64,000 bases of DNA from Chionoecetes opilio (GCA_016584305.1 JACEEZ010022975.1:202792-266791), one strand, 5' to 3'; counted from the stretch's first letter, positions 1 through 11,770 are shown. Made by a program: numbers and translations. The notes: a model not told the origin generated them from the letters alone.

Positions 1-8
1 CTCTCTCT

Positions 9-52
<44 letters not shown>

Positions 53-142
53 CCCTCTCTCCTCTCTCTCTCTCTCTCATCCTCCCTCTCTCTCTACTCT
101 CTCTCACTCCTCTCTCCTCTCTCTCGCTCTCTCTCTCTCTCT
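1..142. repeat. Imperfect (CT)n microsatellite
   Basis: Polypyrimidine tract of CT units with single-base interruptions, ending in a short CA run. Confidence 0.95.
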
Positions 143-519
143 ACACACACACTAGAAATAATAGTAATATTTCAAGAGGAAAGGAGGGGATGGGGAGGGA
201 AGGGGTAGTGGTTGGTTAATATATCTTGCCGAAGAAGAACATGCTCGCAACTGTCTATTGATACACACACTCACGCGCGTCACACAGGCAGGCACGTGGT
301 ATTAAGGATCTCTTTTATCTCTTATACAAACCAGAGTTACAGAGTAACTATGATACTACTTTAGTTACTTTGATTTTTTTGTTAGATCATAGTTACTTTG
401 CTACAAACCATCGTTATGAACTCCAAGCGGCCACAGAGTCAGATTGTAACCCCCCTCTACCACTGGCCCCACGCAGGCCCAGCTCCTACCTCCCACAACC
501 TTCTCTTCCCCCAGCCAAT
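143..519. other. Stretch without a recognised gene
   Basis: Mixed sequence between the CT array and the first TIR element, with short CA/CG-rich runs near 270-295. I see no splice-framed coding segment; the ORFs here lack family similarity. Confidence 0.6.
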
Positions 520-609
520 CCCCGGGACGCATATTCCCTTTTTCTGGAAGAGTGTGTGGCGTTTACTCTTGAACACGTCAGGTTAGGTTACGTTAGGTTA
601 CGGTTAGAG

Positions 610-881
610 CAAAGTACCAAAATACCAAGTAAACCCACTTCGTATACGAACAGAAAAATCTGGCAACTCCGGTCAAGTAGTGACGTCGATGGAACACGCT
701 CTCTCTCTCTCTCTCGCCTCTCGTAGTCAGGCAGATAGGTGTATCCATCATAAGAATTGTGGGTTTAGACGTACAAGCATGAAATTTGGCACAGTCATAG
801 ATAATAATCTAATGAATTATTCCAGATATGGACCCACCGCAAAAACGTCCTATGGTAGCCGTGGCGGCCATTTTACAAAAT
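610..881 (+). repeat. Left terminal inverted repeat of the CXC/PIN transposon
   Basis: Matches the reverse complement of 6145-6420. Differences are concentrated in a CT-rich block around 700-722, where the right arm has unrelated sequence. Confidence 0.85.
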
Positions 882-1157
882 TACCGTTTTGACCGCGATT
901 ATTTTTAACCAGACGACACAAATGCTTCTTTATGTTCTAATGAAATGACTCTAGATACACATATATGCCATAATTGTATTCTCCAAATGACCACAATTTG
1001 CATTTGTGTTGCCAGCAATGTCAATTAACCCACCAGGGAGCGTAATAAGTGCTGACTCATCAAATTTCGGAACCTCTGCGTTCAGGAGTCAATGTGTCAG
1101 TGAAATTACAGGACCAAATTAACTAGTTGACAGACAAGTAAATATTTATTTTAAGTA

Positions 1158-1247
1158 AACCACTATTATCTATGACTGTGCCAAATTTCATGCTTGTACG
1201 TATAAACCCACAATTCTTATGATGGATACACCTATCTGCCTGACTTA
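1158..1247 (-). repeat. Internal copy of the subterminal repeat
   Basis: Reverse complement of 723-812 in the left arm, including the 'tgtgccaaatttcatgc' segment. With the left arm it forms a foldback with a loop of about 345 bases. Confidence 0.8.
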
Positions 1248-1766
1248 AAAGTAACAAATGTAGTAACTGAGCAAATTATTTGGTGGCTAAGAGATAAATA
1301 CAGTTTCGTCATAATTATTAAAATGCCTGGTTTAGTAATATTTTATTTGGTTAAGTTGACAAAACGAATATGGTAAATTTAAACAGTTTTGTCTACAACA
1401 ATACAGTTTGTTAACAATAATCTAAACTCAAAAGTTCTCAACTAATTTCAGCTATGTATATAAATACTATTACAGCAAATATTTTGGACTGTTTTTGTAA
1501 AGGCATTTTAAATACATTATTCCGTAAGTAGTAAGCATTCAACAAGCTTCCAAGATTGATTTAGAGAGAAATAGTGAAATAATAAATAGGCTCCCCGTAT
1601 ATATATGTCCCATCATCCCAACAATATATACCCAATATATATGAAATGACAACAGTTTGCTCTGAACATTGAAGATTAGTGATATTGACATTATTAAGCA
1701 TGAGTAAAGCACTGTAACGGTAACTTACTAGATAGTTCCAGTTTGATCTTGTTTATACGTCACAAT

Positions 1767-2060
1767 TTTCTCCACCACACTGGCACAAAGCGGTACATTT
1801 CAAAATAGCTTGTTTGCACTTGCATCGTCCCTTGCAACCCTTTTTTGCATTTACAACAAATCAGCTCCCTTGATGAAGTGCTGGCTTCAGGAAGCATGGA
1901 CCACAGGGGTTTCCAGTTGTGAGGATCGATCCATCCCCAATCCCCAGGTGAGGGCAGATCCATAACAACCTTGAGCATGTTTCCCCAGCAGTGGCCACCC
2001 GTGTACACAGCCCTCTTGATTTGTTGTACAGTCACTCCACCTAAATCGCGAACACACAGG
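1767..2060 (-). pseudogene. CXC (TSO1-like) C-terminal exon of transposon gene
   Basis: The reading frame gives an 'IKRAVYTGGHCWG' segment, then 'LPSPGDWGW', then 'LWSMLPEAS', then a dense cysteine array. After 'CKCKKG' a one-base slip is needed to continue as 'CKGRCKCK' and 'CTALCQCGG', the spacing of a tesmin/TSO1-like CXC zinc-binding domain. From memory, this order (HEEADTRMM core, PSPxDWGW, CXC tail) is typical of a large uncharacterised protein family abundant in marine invertebrates. A possible splice acceptor (ttag before GGVTV) lies near 2046. The frameshift, probably in the a/g homopolymer, makes the copy non-functional unless it is a sequencing error. Confidence 0.7.
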
Positions 2061-2159
2061 CCTCGGATCCTCTCCTTCCATTCCTTTCGTGTTTCCAATA
2101 AATTATCGTTCATAATCCAAAGTCTTACAATGCATTCCTCCTCCTTCCCCCTGGATGTT

Positions 2160-2310
2160 GTTAATCCCACGGGGGCCTCTCTCCCTCCCTCGCATCCTCT
2201 CTCTCTCTTCCCTCTTCGTTTCTCTCCATCTTCATCGTTCATCTTCTCTCTCTCATCTTCTCTCTCCTCCCCTCTTCTCTCATCTCCGCTCCTCTCTCTC
2301 CTCTCGCTCT

Positions 2311-2363
<53 letters not shown>

Positions 2364-2450
2364 CATCTCTCTCTCTCTTCTCCTCTCTCTCTCTTCAGTA
2401 CTTTCTCTTCTCCCTTCTCTTTCTCTCCTCTCTCCTTCTTCTCCTCTCTC

Positions 2451-2481
<31 letters not shown>

Positions 2482-2548
2482 GCTCTCATCTCCTTCTCTC
2501 CCCTTTCCTCTCTCTCTCTCTCTCGTCCTCTCTCTCCCTCTCTCTCTC

Positions 2549-2605
<57 letters not shown>

Positions 2606-2609
2606 ATCT

Positions 2610-2653
<44 letters not shown>

Positions 2654-2955
2654 GTCACGTCACCTTTTTCTTCCCTCCCATTCCTCTTAATTTCAGTAAC
2701 CCTTTCTCCCTTTCTCCTTCCTCTACTCTTTTGTCTCCCTCCCTTCTTCCCTCCCTCTCTCCCTTCCCTTACCTGCTTCTTACAACACCTGTTCCTCCTA
2801 CCTGGTGGTCCTTCTGTCTCCCTCCTCCCTTCCCTCCCTTCATCTTTTCCTTTCTGTCTCCCTCCCTCTATCCCTCCCTTCCCTCCTTCCCTCCTTCCGT
2901 CCCTCCTTCCGTCCCTCACTCCTTCCCTCCTCCCTATCTCTCTCCCTCTGTTAGA
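2160..2955. repeat. Long (CT)n / (CCTT)n polypyrimidine tract
   Basis: About 500 bases of interrupted CT followed by 300 bases of CCCTT-type sequence. It lies between coding parts of the transposon gene. The long serine/leucine ORFs here are translated repeat. Confidence 0.9.
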
Positions 2956-3137
2956 GCTGTTAAACTGTCATTAGTGTAATTGCGAGACTTAAAACTATAA
3001 TTACTATTCATTAACACCTACTGCTAAACAAGGCAATACTACCACCACTACTGCTACTACTATTACTACTGCTATGCTATGTTTGGCATAGCAGTAGTAA
3101 ACTAGTCATATTTGAATCGATCGTATATTCTAGAGCG

Positions 3138-3144
3138 GAGAGAG

Positions 3145-3231
<87 letters not shown>

Positions 3232-3311
3232 TATAACATTTTTGTAGTATAAAATTAAGTGAAACACTATTGATTAAAGAAAGTATATTAATCATATTAA
3301 CACGAAGTTCG

Positions 3312-3348
<37 letters not shown>
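3138..3348. repeat. (GA)n and (GT)n microsatellites
   Basis: Interrupted GA at 3138-3231 and GT at about 3311-3348, separated by AT-rich sequence. Confidence 0.9.
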
Positions 3349-3351
<3 letters not shown>

Positions 3352-3580
3352 GACTGAAGTGCTGGTGAAGGCTAAGTGACTGCACGTTTCCACTACATGC
3401 TTTATATATGGGTCCTGGCCCTGATATCTCCACTTAGCTTATAGGATGTAAATGGATCAGAAAGCCTTGCTTGAGGCACAAGAAGGATAAAGTTTTTAGC
3501 ACCTCGAGACGTCACCTTATTAAAATGTCTTTAGTGGTTGGTTTGTGCAGGAGTTAAACCCATAATTACCAGATTAGCCT

Positions 3581-3629
3581 CTCTCTCTCTCTCTCTCTCT
3601 TCTCCTCTCTTTTCTCTCTCTCTCTCTCA

Positions 3630-3660
<31 letters not shown>

Positions 3661-3682
3661 CCCTCCTCTCCTCTCTCTCTCT
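3581..3682. repeat. (CT)n microsatellite
   Basis: Interrupted CT array inside the transposon. Confidence 0.9.
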
Positions 3683-3785
3683 GACACTATCACACAATGA
3701 GGAATATACACATACATAATGTAAAATTAAAAATACTTTAATTATAGATATTTCCAAACAATATTATTGACTACATTCAACATCT

Positions 3786-3801
3786 ACGCGCGCGCGCGCA
3801 A

Positions 3802-3853
<52 letters not shown>

Positions 3854-4048
3854 CACCCACCCACCCACCACACCCACCCCCCCCGCCCGCCGCCCGCCCG
3901 CCCGCCCGCCCGCCCGCCCGCCCGCCCGCCCCCCGCCCGCCCGCCCGCCCGCCCCGCCCGCCCGCCGCCCCGCCCGCCCGCCCCCGCACCCCACGCACGC
4001 ACGCACGCACGCACGCCACGCACGCACACACACACACACACACACACC
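3786..4048. repeat. GC-rich compound repeat (ACGC)n-(CCCA)n-(CCCG)n-(ACGC)n-(CA)n
   Basis: ACGC units (about 3793-3853), CCCA units, then about 100 bases composed only of C and G in CCCG/CCG units, then ACGC and CA again. The arrangement is roughly mirror-symmetric. The complementary strand is GGGC-rich. Confidence 0.9.
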
Positions 4049-4390
4049 TTGCTGTCAGTGTTACGAATATATTTTGCTATAGCCATTATTTTTTCCGAAA
4101 ACAAAGAATGTAAATATTTTAAAAGTTACTTCATCCTGTCTGATGGAGGAAGGACCCGGAAGGAGGAAGGGAGGGAAAGAGAGAGGGAGGGAGGGAGCTG
4201 TTAAATTGTCATTAGCTGTTGGTGCGGGATTTAAAACTATAATTACTCATCAGGGAGCTATAAAGTCGGGAAGGTTTGAAACAGGTGTGGCTATTTAGGG
4301 GGGGTGGAGCGGGACTCCAAGAGGAGACTGAGCGAACATTTGTAGACAAGGAAAAGATTTGAGAAATTGATGGGATTGCCTCGCCCCAAG

Positions 4391-5238
4391 TGTTCGCGAA
4401 GTACATGGCGTGACTGTCCCAGGGCTCCTCTGGTAGGGGGAATAGCTTCCATGGCTCGTCCTTTCTTCGTGAAGAGTGCCTGTCGAGCTTCGTCTATGTT
4501 GACGAGATAGCTGGTGCGATCGTAGAGAAGAATGGTGAACCGCTCGAGCACTGCCACAACGTCATCAGAGATGTCTGCTGTCCCCGTGGAGAGATGAACT
4601 AACGCTGGCGTCAATTCGTCAAATACTTTCCAGGTATCCCAGGCTGTCTTCTTGCCCCGTGTATTAAATGTCGAGACTGTGTCACACCCTGTGTATGCAT
4701 GGACCATCGGGAGGGTCTGTGACTTATCTGGTCCGAGGAATGCTGCAATTTCATGTGCTGGAATATACCTGAAGTGCTGGCCTGTCCCAAAGGCCACCCA
4801 AAGCTCCTGGATTTTGAGTTTGGTTGTTGCTGCCACAGCCAATACCACTATATCGGTATCCACCGTACGCAGAAGAATTTTCTGAAATCCATCACGAACT
4901 GCATCCACGAGATGTATCATCATTCGTGTATCAGCCTCCTCATGGTCACATGGGGCAAGATGACTGGTGTCGCGTGCGGGAATGCACGTCACATCTGAAC
5001 CATCCGTGGTGACTATCTGCTTATCTGATACAAGATGTGTGATGTGTTTTGTCAAGAAGGCAAACAGTTCTGTTTTGTTTGCATCAATTCTCAGGAACTG
5101 CTGCCAATTTCCTGGAAGAACAGTGGATCCGTCAACTCTCCTTCGAATGCCTTTCCCACGTTTGTCCCGAAAACGTGTCCCGAAAACGTTTGTCTCACGA
5201 AAAGTTGATGCCTCACGGAGTGGTTCGGAAGTTGACAC
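4391..5238 (-). pseudogene. PIN-like core region of transposon gene
   Basis: Uninterrupted minus-strand frame with 'KRGKGIRRRV' and 'GNWQQFLRID' near the start. It continues with 'CDHEEADTRMMIHL', 'RTVDTDIVVLAVA', 'ELWVAFGTG', 'IPAHEI' and 'HAYTGCDTVS'. The acidic DTD motif within a hydrophobic strand is what suggests a PIN/FEN-like nuclease fold; this is inference from motif shape. The family is widespread in invertebrate genomes, usually as proteins of about 1,000 residues, so several hundred residues between this and the N-terminal piece are missing. The frame runs on to 4291, but the part after 'IPPTRGAL' no longer resembles the family. Confidence 0.65.
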
Positions 5239-5368
5239 ATCTTCGCATAAAATCAGACATCCGGTGCTGCCACTTCATGATGAGCGACTTGACGAGTGTA
5301 TTTCTTGGATGTAGTAGCATCAGGGTCGCAACCCTGTGTGCATTTCCTTTTTTCTGCTCGTTGTAGTT

Positions 5369-5689
5369 TTATATTATTGAATTTTGTATGGTAGGATTTG
5401 TGCCACTTGGCAGTGTTCTCCAGAAACGTATAGCTTCAATGCCATTCCCGTCATCAAGGCGTCCTAATTCTAGTGGCATCGGTAATTCGTGAAGTTCATT
5501 GAAACGTCTGATGTTGAAGGCAATGGTAGAATAACCAACTCCAACATCATGCCGTTTTGATTCTGCTGGGCATTGCAAACTTTCCCGTGTGATTTTTTGG
5601 CACAAAACGCACTTGTTCCAATCCGTCTGTACCTGCGCCTTTGATTGTCCAGGTTGCAGTGGATCCACTAGCTGATAACTCTTAGACAT
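5369..5689 (-). pseudogene. N-terminal Cys-motif region of transposon gene
   Basis: Starts at the ATG at 5689-5687 (MSKSYQLVDP). It contains 'WNKCVLCQ', 'LQCPAESKRHDVGVGY' and 'LGRLDDGNGIEA', the usual N-terminal block of the same invertebrate family as the 4391-5238 segment. After a stop, the sequence down to about 5260 still shows family-like lysine-rich codons in another frame with a further stop. A large internal deletion must therefore separate this piece from the core. Confidence 0.6.
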
Positions 5690-6144
5690 TTCGCTGTTCG
5701 AAACACCAACTGAAAAAAAAAGATATGATAAGATATGAGGACAAATAGGATACGATAACAAGTTGCAATAAATAAATAAAAACTTTATTATCACTCACTA
5801 CATGGACACTAATAAATGTATTTCTAAAGGTTTATATGCAAAACTCTTTGGTGTAAACAGATCACATTTTAAATGGTTTTCTATAAATCCTTGTCCCTCA
5901 AAATATAGGTCTAGACACCTTATTTGCTCAGTTATCTGCAATATCGGCCGCGATATAGGCGAATATAGAGTTTTTGGTAATGGCGGCACTAATTTGCATA
6001 AAAATGATACGTGGGACATTTTTTCAATTATTTAACATAGCAAATAATTTTGTACACATTGTTTCTATCTATAGACACCAATGAGAAGTATATTTCGGGG
6101 GGAGTGCACGAGACCCCTATCTAGCCACTAGACTAAAAGTGGCC

Positions 6145-6420
6145 ATTTTGTAAAATGGCCGCCACGGCTACCATAGGACGTTTTCGTGGTGGGTCCATAT
6201 CTGGAATTATTCATTAGACTATTATCTATGACTGTGCCAAATTTCATGCTTGTACGTATAAACCCACAATTGTTGCACCTCTCTGCCTGACTATCGGTGG
6301 CCACGCTCGAAGCAGCCTTGAGGAGAGAGAGCGTGTTCCATCGACGTCACTATTTGACCGGAGTTGCCAGATTTTTCTGTTCGTATACGAAGTGGGTTTA
6401 CTTGGTATATTGGTACTTTG
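6145..6420 (-). repeat. Right terminal inverted repeat of the CXC/PIN transposon
   Basis: Inverted counterpart of 610-881, ending TGGTACTTTG next to the second copy of the 8-bp duplication. Confidence 0.85.
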
Positions 6421-6460
6421 GGTTAGAGTAGGTTAGAGAACGGGAATATGCCCCCGGGAC

Positions 6461-7486
6461 GCTTCAATCCACCTCCCTTACCTCCAACCTCCCCCTCTGC
6501 CTCCCTCCACCACTCCTTTCCCCCTCACCCCCCTGCCCGTCTCTACTCTCCCTCCCTTCATCCCCCTCGTGGCTCGTGGTTGGGTTGGCGTGTTGTGGTC
6601 CGAGCTGTTCGAGTTAGCATATTACATTGAATCAAGAGACACGTCAAAGGGAATATAAGTTTATTATTACCAGTTATTCATCTTCAATGACAAGATTGGT
6701 GTGTTAAATTTCTCGTATGGAAATTAGGAAAAAATTCATACTATTTAGCGACATTTGGCATTTATTGAACAAGCGCAGACACGCACACACACACACACAC
6801 ACACACACGCGCGCGCAGCCAATGATCAGAGGGCAACATCACCTGACAATACATAACAACCAATCACACGCGCCTTAGCACATGAATAGCCAATCAGCGC
6901 GCAGCTCGCCTCTAGTTCAGCAAGGATTGCGGAGGGAGGAGAAGGGAACACATCCAGCTTTGTCTCGCGTTTTCTCGGTAATTACGAGGAAGATTTGAGA
7001 GGAGAAAGACGTATTGTGTTCTTAGTTATATTTGTGTGTGTGTTTACGTGTGTGTGTACGTAATCAGCGGCGGGAGCGTACGCATATAAAGGTAATGGGA
7101 AGTTATTGTGTTTGTTGAGTGTGTGTGCGCGTGTGTGTGTGTGTGTGTGTGTGTGGCAAATGTTACTTTATGACATTTTCTCAACCTCTTGTCATCCATA
7201 TTTTTGTGTTGTCTCTTTTTCTCTTCATTCTTTCTTGATTACGCATATATACACGTTGTGAAAGAGAAACAGACAGGAAACTTATAAGAAGCAGACGGAG
7301 AGAGGGAGGAAAAGAGAGGGGGTAACGGTGGGAGGGTAAGGAGAGTGGGGGGGCTAGAGAGAAGGGGAGAGGGAGAGGGGGGAGGGAGAGGTAGTTCCAT
7401 CGTTATTACTCTTACTATCCTTTTCTTTCTCTTGCTATTCTTTGTTTGCATGTTTTATTTTTGGCTTATTACTTTAGTGTGGAAAG
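6461..7486. other. Noncoding stretch with short CA/GT arrays
   Basis: C-rich start (6465-6560), (CA)n at about 6785-6808, GT-rich runs at 7031-7060 and about 7120-7155, and a GA/GGA-rich tract 7290-7390. No supported gene. Confidence 0.6.
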
Positions 7487-7965
7487 TTTTACACTAGGAC
7501 CAGAATTCCCTACACAATTGGGAGTATGGTTTCTGCTTACCTTATTGGATTCTAAGAAACATTCTCTCTATGAGCTTCCGTCGCAAATCACTACTTTCGG
7601 AGGTATACATTTTTTTTAATAGGAAGGAGAGTGTATGGGAGATATGAAAATTAACTAACCTAATCCCACCTTATGACTCACTAACCTAATCTAGTTTAAC
7701 TTAACCCAACGTATTAAACTCCTAACTAAAGCCAAATTTGCTTTAAAAAGGGTCCGCGGCAAGGGAAGAACAGAAGCGATGCAGGTCACAAGAGGAAGAA
7801 GAGTGAGGCGCACGTAAATACTTGTGGCTCTCCTCCCTATAAACATCATTTCCTAACTCCAAAAGTAATTATCTGCGACGGAAGCTCAATGAGAGAAAGT
7901 TTCCTAAAATCCAATAAGAAACCATACTCCCAATTGTGTAGGAAATTCTGGTCCTAGTGTAAAAT
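7487..7965. mobile_element. MITE with ~110-bp TIRs (TTTTACACTAGG ends)
   Basis: The arm 7487-7600 is the inverted match of about 7855-7965, including 'gagcttccgtcgca' and 'acacaattgggagtatgg'. The interior is short and noncoding. No clear target duplication was found, so the superfamily is open. Confidence 0.75.
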
Positions 7966-8034
7966 AATAGCCTTTAGTTATTTTACTCTCTGTAATTGCA
8001 CCAGTCTGTTATATTTCCTCTTTTTATTAATTTT

Positions 8035-8317
<283 letters not shown>

Positions 8318-8318
<1 letters not shown>

Positions 8319-8536
8319 TATGAAGACGAATCTCGTGGTGAGGGTGTGCCCAACCCTCCCCAAGGGATGGTGGAGAAGTCACACCTGTGACCTGACTTTT
8401 TTTTTTTGTCTCTTCCTCCAGCACAAAAAATTGAATTGAAATATCTAATATATTGATTATAACGGGACCGTGAATGTTTTGATGATTTGTTGAAAGAATT
8501 ACACATATTATTTCCTTTGTTACTCATTAAATGTAG

Positions 8537-8538
<2 letters not shown>
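8318..8538 (+). repeat. Dispersed repeat with (GA)n tail, copy 1
   Basis: Shares 'gtcacacctgtgacctgact' and 'acgggaccgtgaatgttttg' with 62897-63114. Both copies end '...attaaatgtaggct' directly followed by a GA array (here to 8604). Possibly the 3' end of a retroposon; no coding sequence seen. Confidence 0.75.

Positions 8539-8604
<66 letters not shown>
8539..8604. repeat. (GA)n microsatellite
   Basis: Pure GA array following the dispersed repeat. Confidence 0.95.
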
Positions 8605-8609
<5 letters not shown>

Positions 8610-8957
8610 AGATGGTGAGAGGGTGGGGGAGAGGGCAGGAGGCGGGCCTTATTAACTTAAGTCACAAGAGTCACAGCCAATGACTGCTCCTGTCAGTGGG
8701 TAGTTGGCATATGTCGTCTGACCTCGAAATTAGGGTCTTGAATGTTAAAGGCGGTAGGAAAATCAGCGCAGGTGACTGTACATGCGAACAAATTAAATAA
8801 AAGAAGAAGTCTTTCACACCGTTTTCTGTTCATGGCCCTGAATAAACAGTAGCAACAAATAGCGTGTAGAAAAAAAAGACTTCAAATAAAGAAAAAAATG
8901 GAGAACCCTATTAATCACAAGGGAGACCTTCACCACAGGCAACCTTTACCCTTAAGA

Positions 8958-9341
8958 ATTTTTTATTTTTTATTTTTACATTTATGCCTATACCTGTAGG
9001 CAATGACCTCCAGGGCTCGGATGGTAGGCCCTGGAGGTTAACTTGAGGGCTGTGATGGTTGACCCTCGCCCGTCGTGGCGCAGGCAGGATTTTTATAGTG
9101 ACGCCTGTGATTAGAGGCTCATGCCGCCCCCCTGTGTCCTCCGATGCACTCGCAATCGAAGGTAGAGTTAATGGGCAGGGCATGTGGGTGTTCCTAGGCT
9201 ACCACTCCACTCGACGGTGCAGAAAAATTTTAAGTGGATTTATGGTTGGTATATGGTAAATGGATTTCTCACTCGGGATCGAACTCGGGTCACCGAGAAC
9301 GCCACTCGGAGACGTTAACCACTCTGCTACCGCCTCCCCTA
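8958..9341 (-). mobile_element. tRNA-derived SINE-A, copy 1
   Basis: On the minus strand the head reads 'GGCGGTAGCAGAGTGG', box A-like, then 'GAGTTCGATCC', box B-like, within 55 bases. A conserved body with 'gcggcatgagcctctaatc' and 'ggcgtcactataaaaatcc' motifs follows, then a T/A-rich tail. Other copies: 19328-19686, 26250-26425, 27793-28143, 39045-39280, 47113-47384, 60284-60600. Confidence 0.85.
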
Positions 9342-9443
9342 AAGTAAGGCTGCAGAAGGCGCTGAAGAGGAAACAGAACTACTCGTCTTCCCCCTTGATA
9401 ACGCTGATACCGGAGGGGGTCAAAGGGCTAGCTACTCTCCTCT

Positions 9444-9857
9444 ATGGTACCTCTGTATGTAGTAGTAGTAGTAGTAGTGCCTTGCCTTCTCCTATGTTCT
9501 GTAAGGTCATTTATATCGCACGAATCAGATGCTGTTCTGTCTTTGGCATCGTGTTGTAGCCTGCAAGGCTACTTTGGCAACATCCTGTACTGCGGAGACA
9601 TGAGGTGGCGCCCTGAGGTGCTGCGGGACCCAGTGTTGCGGGATGGGGTGCATGCCCGGAGGGAGTTGGATATGATTTTCCTGGACAACGCCGACTCTGC
9701 CCCTTATAGTCCGGAGGAAAACCAGAATAGCGTGCATTGGAGGGTGGACGATGTTTTATTGCTGTTTTTGGTACTTGGACATGTCTTGAACCCAAATCTG
9801 ACGGGTGCCAGTCTGGCACCCTTTGGGAAAATATTTTTGAGCAAAAAAACAAAATAG
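9444..9857 (+). CDS. Unassigned ORF, possibly element-derived
   Basis: Open frame of 137 codons. The first third (poly-valine from GTA repeats) is probably noncoding. The part from about residue 42 looks protein-like: 'GYFGNILYCGDMRW', 'LDMIFLDNADSAP', 'VHWRVDDVLLLFLVLGHVLN'. I do not recognise it. It could be an exon of an unseen gene or a transposon remnant; the AT-rich 3' flank with diverged tandem copies favours the latter. It does not resemble the cadherin. Confidence 0.25.
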   Translation: MVPLYVVVVVVVPCLLLCSVRSFISHESDAVLSLASCCSLQGYFGNILYCGDMRWRPEVLRDPVLRDGVHARRELDMIFLDNADSAPYSPEENQNSVHWRVDDVLLLFLVLGHVLNPNLTGASLAPFGKIFLSKKTK

Positions 9858-10014
9858 CCGCTCCTGGGCATTTGCGCCACAATAAAAAAACTCATAACTT
9901 TGGTATTTATTGTCCTAGGAAGATATTATTGGTGTTTTTACCCATGTTTTGGGGGGCCAGAAATGAATTGCAAGCATTCTTTGTATCGTATTTTCATTGC
10001 TTACTGATATATGA

Positions 10015-10375
10015 ACTATAAACCATGATTTTTAGGTAAACTTTGACTAAATATTGAACATCAAAGCAGATATATATTCTGGAACATAATTTTTTTGATC
10101 ATTTTTTGCTTTCTGAGGTCATATACTATCAACAAAGTCTCCAGTATCACGTGCTTAAATTTTCATTTATTCAAGACAATATACTTTAAAGTAATTATAT
10201 TTTACGAACCATGATCGATAGATAAACCTTGACTTCAATATTGAACAGAAAAGCAGCTCATAATCAAAGAACATATTAATTTCAATTGAGACCATTCTTT
10301 TGCTTTTTCTGGCCATATAATATCAACAATATGATGTGCTTAGATTTTCGCTCGTTCAGGACATCACACATAAAA
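10015..10375. repeat. Diverged tandem duplication, about 180-bp unit
   Basis: 10015-10190 and 10200-10375 share 'aaccatgat', 'atattgaaca', 'aaagcag' and 'atataatatcaacaa'-like segments in the same order. AT-rich and noncoding. Confidence 0.55.
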
Positions 10376-11194
<819 letters not shown>

Positions 11195-11319
11195 AAGCAC
11201 AAGTTCAGGTTTAGTTTATCACACTTATTTTAAACTCAGAGAGAAAGAGAGGGCTACTCACATCAACACTCGACTTCAATAAATTCACGTTTCTCGACTT
11301 TCTATCTTGTCAACATCCA

Positions 11320-11770
11320 ACTTTCCCTCCTCCTCCTCCTCCTCCCTTCCCTCCCCCCTCCTCCTCCCTCCTCCTCCTCCTCTCCTCTCCTTCCTTCTTC
11401 TCCTTCTCCTTCCCTCCTCCTCCTCCTCCTCCTCCTCCTCCTCCTCTTCTTCCTCCTCTTGTCTTTCCTTACCCGCCTCCAACTCAGCAAGTATTCGAAT
11501 GCAACACTGTGGTATCCTCCTTCACCTCCTCCTCTTCCTCTTCCTTTTCCTCCTTCTCCTCCTCCTGCTGCTCTAAACTCCGTCCATGTTAAACGAAGCG
11601 TATCCTTAGCGAAGACGAAGAAGAATGAGGAAGAGGAGGAGGAAGATGAGAGAAAAAAAGTTGGAGGATGTTTAGGAGAGAGAGATAGTAGTTGTTTTTA
11701 CTATTGTTGTTATCATTATTATTATCATTATTATCATGATTATTGTTATCATTATTATTATTATTTGTAA
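11320..11770. repeat. (TCC)n tract and (ATT)n-like tract
   Basis: TCC-rich at about 11320-11460 and 11520-11575, and ATT/ATC-rich at about 11700-11768. Confidence 0.85.

Larger units (their letters stand above)
610..6420 (-). mobile_element. 5.8-kb TIR transposon carrying a CXC/PIN-like gene
   Basis: Ends are CAAAGTACCA...TGGTACTTTG. The flanking 8-bp duplication GGTTAGAG is perfect at 602-609 and 6421-6428. The terminal inverted repeats are about 272-276 bp and nearly identical over their outer 100 bp. Three minus-strand coding remnants, in order 5689-5369, 5238-4391 and 2060-1767, belong to one protein family. About 2.3 kb of microsatellites and unique sequence lies between the last two, acting as an intron or later insertion. 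An 8-bp duplication is shared by hAT, P and some minor superfamilies, but the TIR is not a typical hAT end and no RNase-H-type transposase is visible. The superfamily is unassigned. Confidence 0.8.
529..6451. mobile_element. GCATATTC-TIR element, copy 1, split by a transposon
   Basis: The element starts GCATATTCCC and ends GGGAATATGC, and is flanked by a perfect 9-bp duplication, CCCCGGGAC (520-528 and 6452-6460). Without the inner transposon it is only about 104 bp: 529-609 plus 6429-6451. It includes the family hallmark 'ctcttgaacacgtc' followed by GGTTA/ACGTTA units. Related copies are at 21198-21427, 21462-24819, 36440-39531, 39558-39798 and 39808-40025. A 9-bp duplication with long TIRs in other copies resembles Mutator-like elements; that assignment is inference because no transposase is seen. 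Confidence 0.8.

Noticed and set aside
370..892. Overlapping ORFs near the left transposon end
   Set aside because: They run through TIR and CT repeat with no domain and no conserved frame between the two arms.
2155..2979. Long serine/leucine-rich and arginine/glutamate-rich ORFs in CT/GA arrays here and throughout the window
   Set aside because: They are translations of dinucleotide repeats, open in several frames at once, without any domain.
4652..5366. Plus-strand ORFs opposite the PIN-like core
   Set aside because: Shadows of the minus-strand coding frame.
9275..9341. Possible tRNA gene (box A/box B) and the similar segments in other SINE copies
   Set aside because: The head is continuous with a repeated SINE body and cannot form a full cloverleaf with a proper acceptor end.
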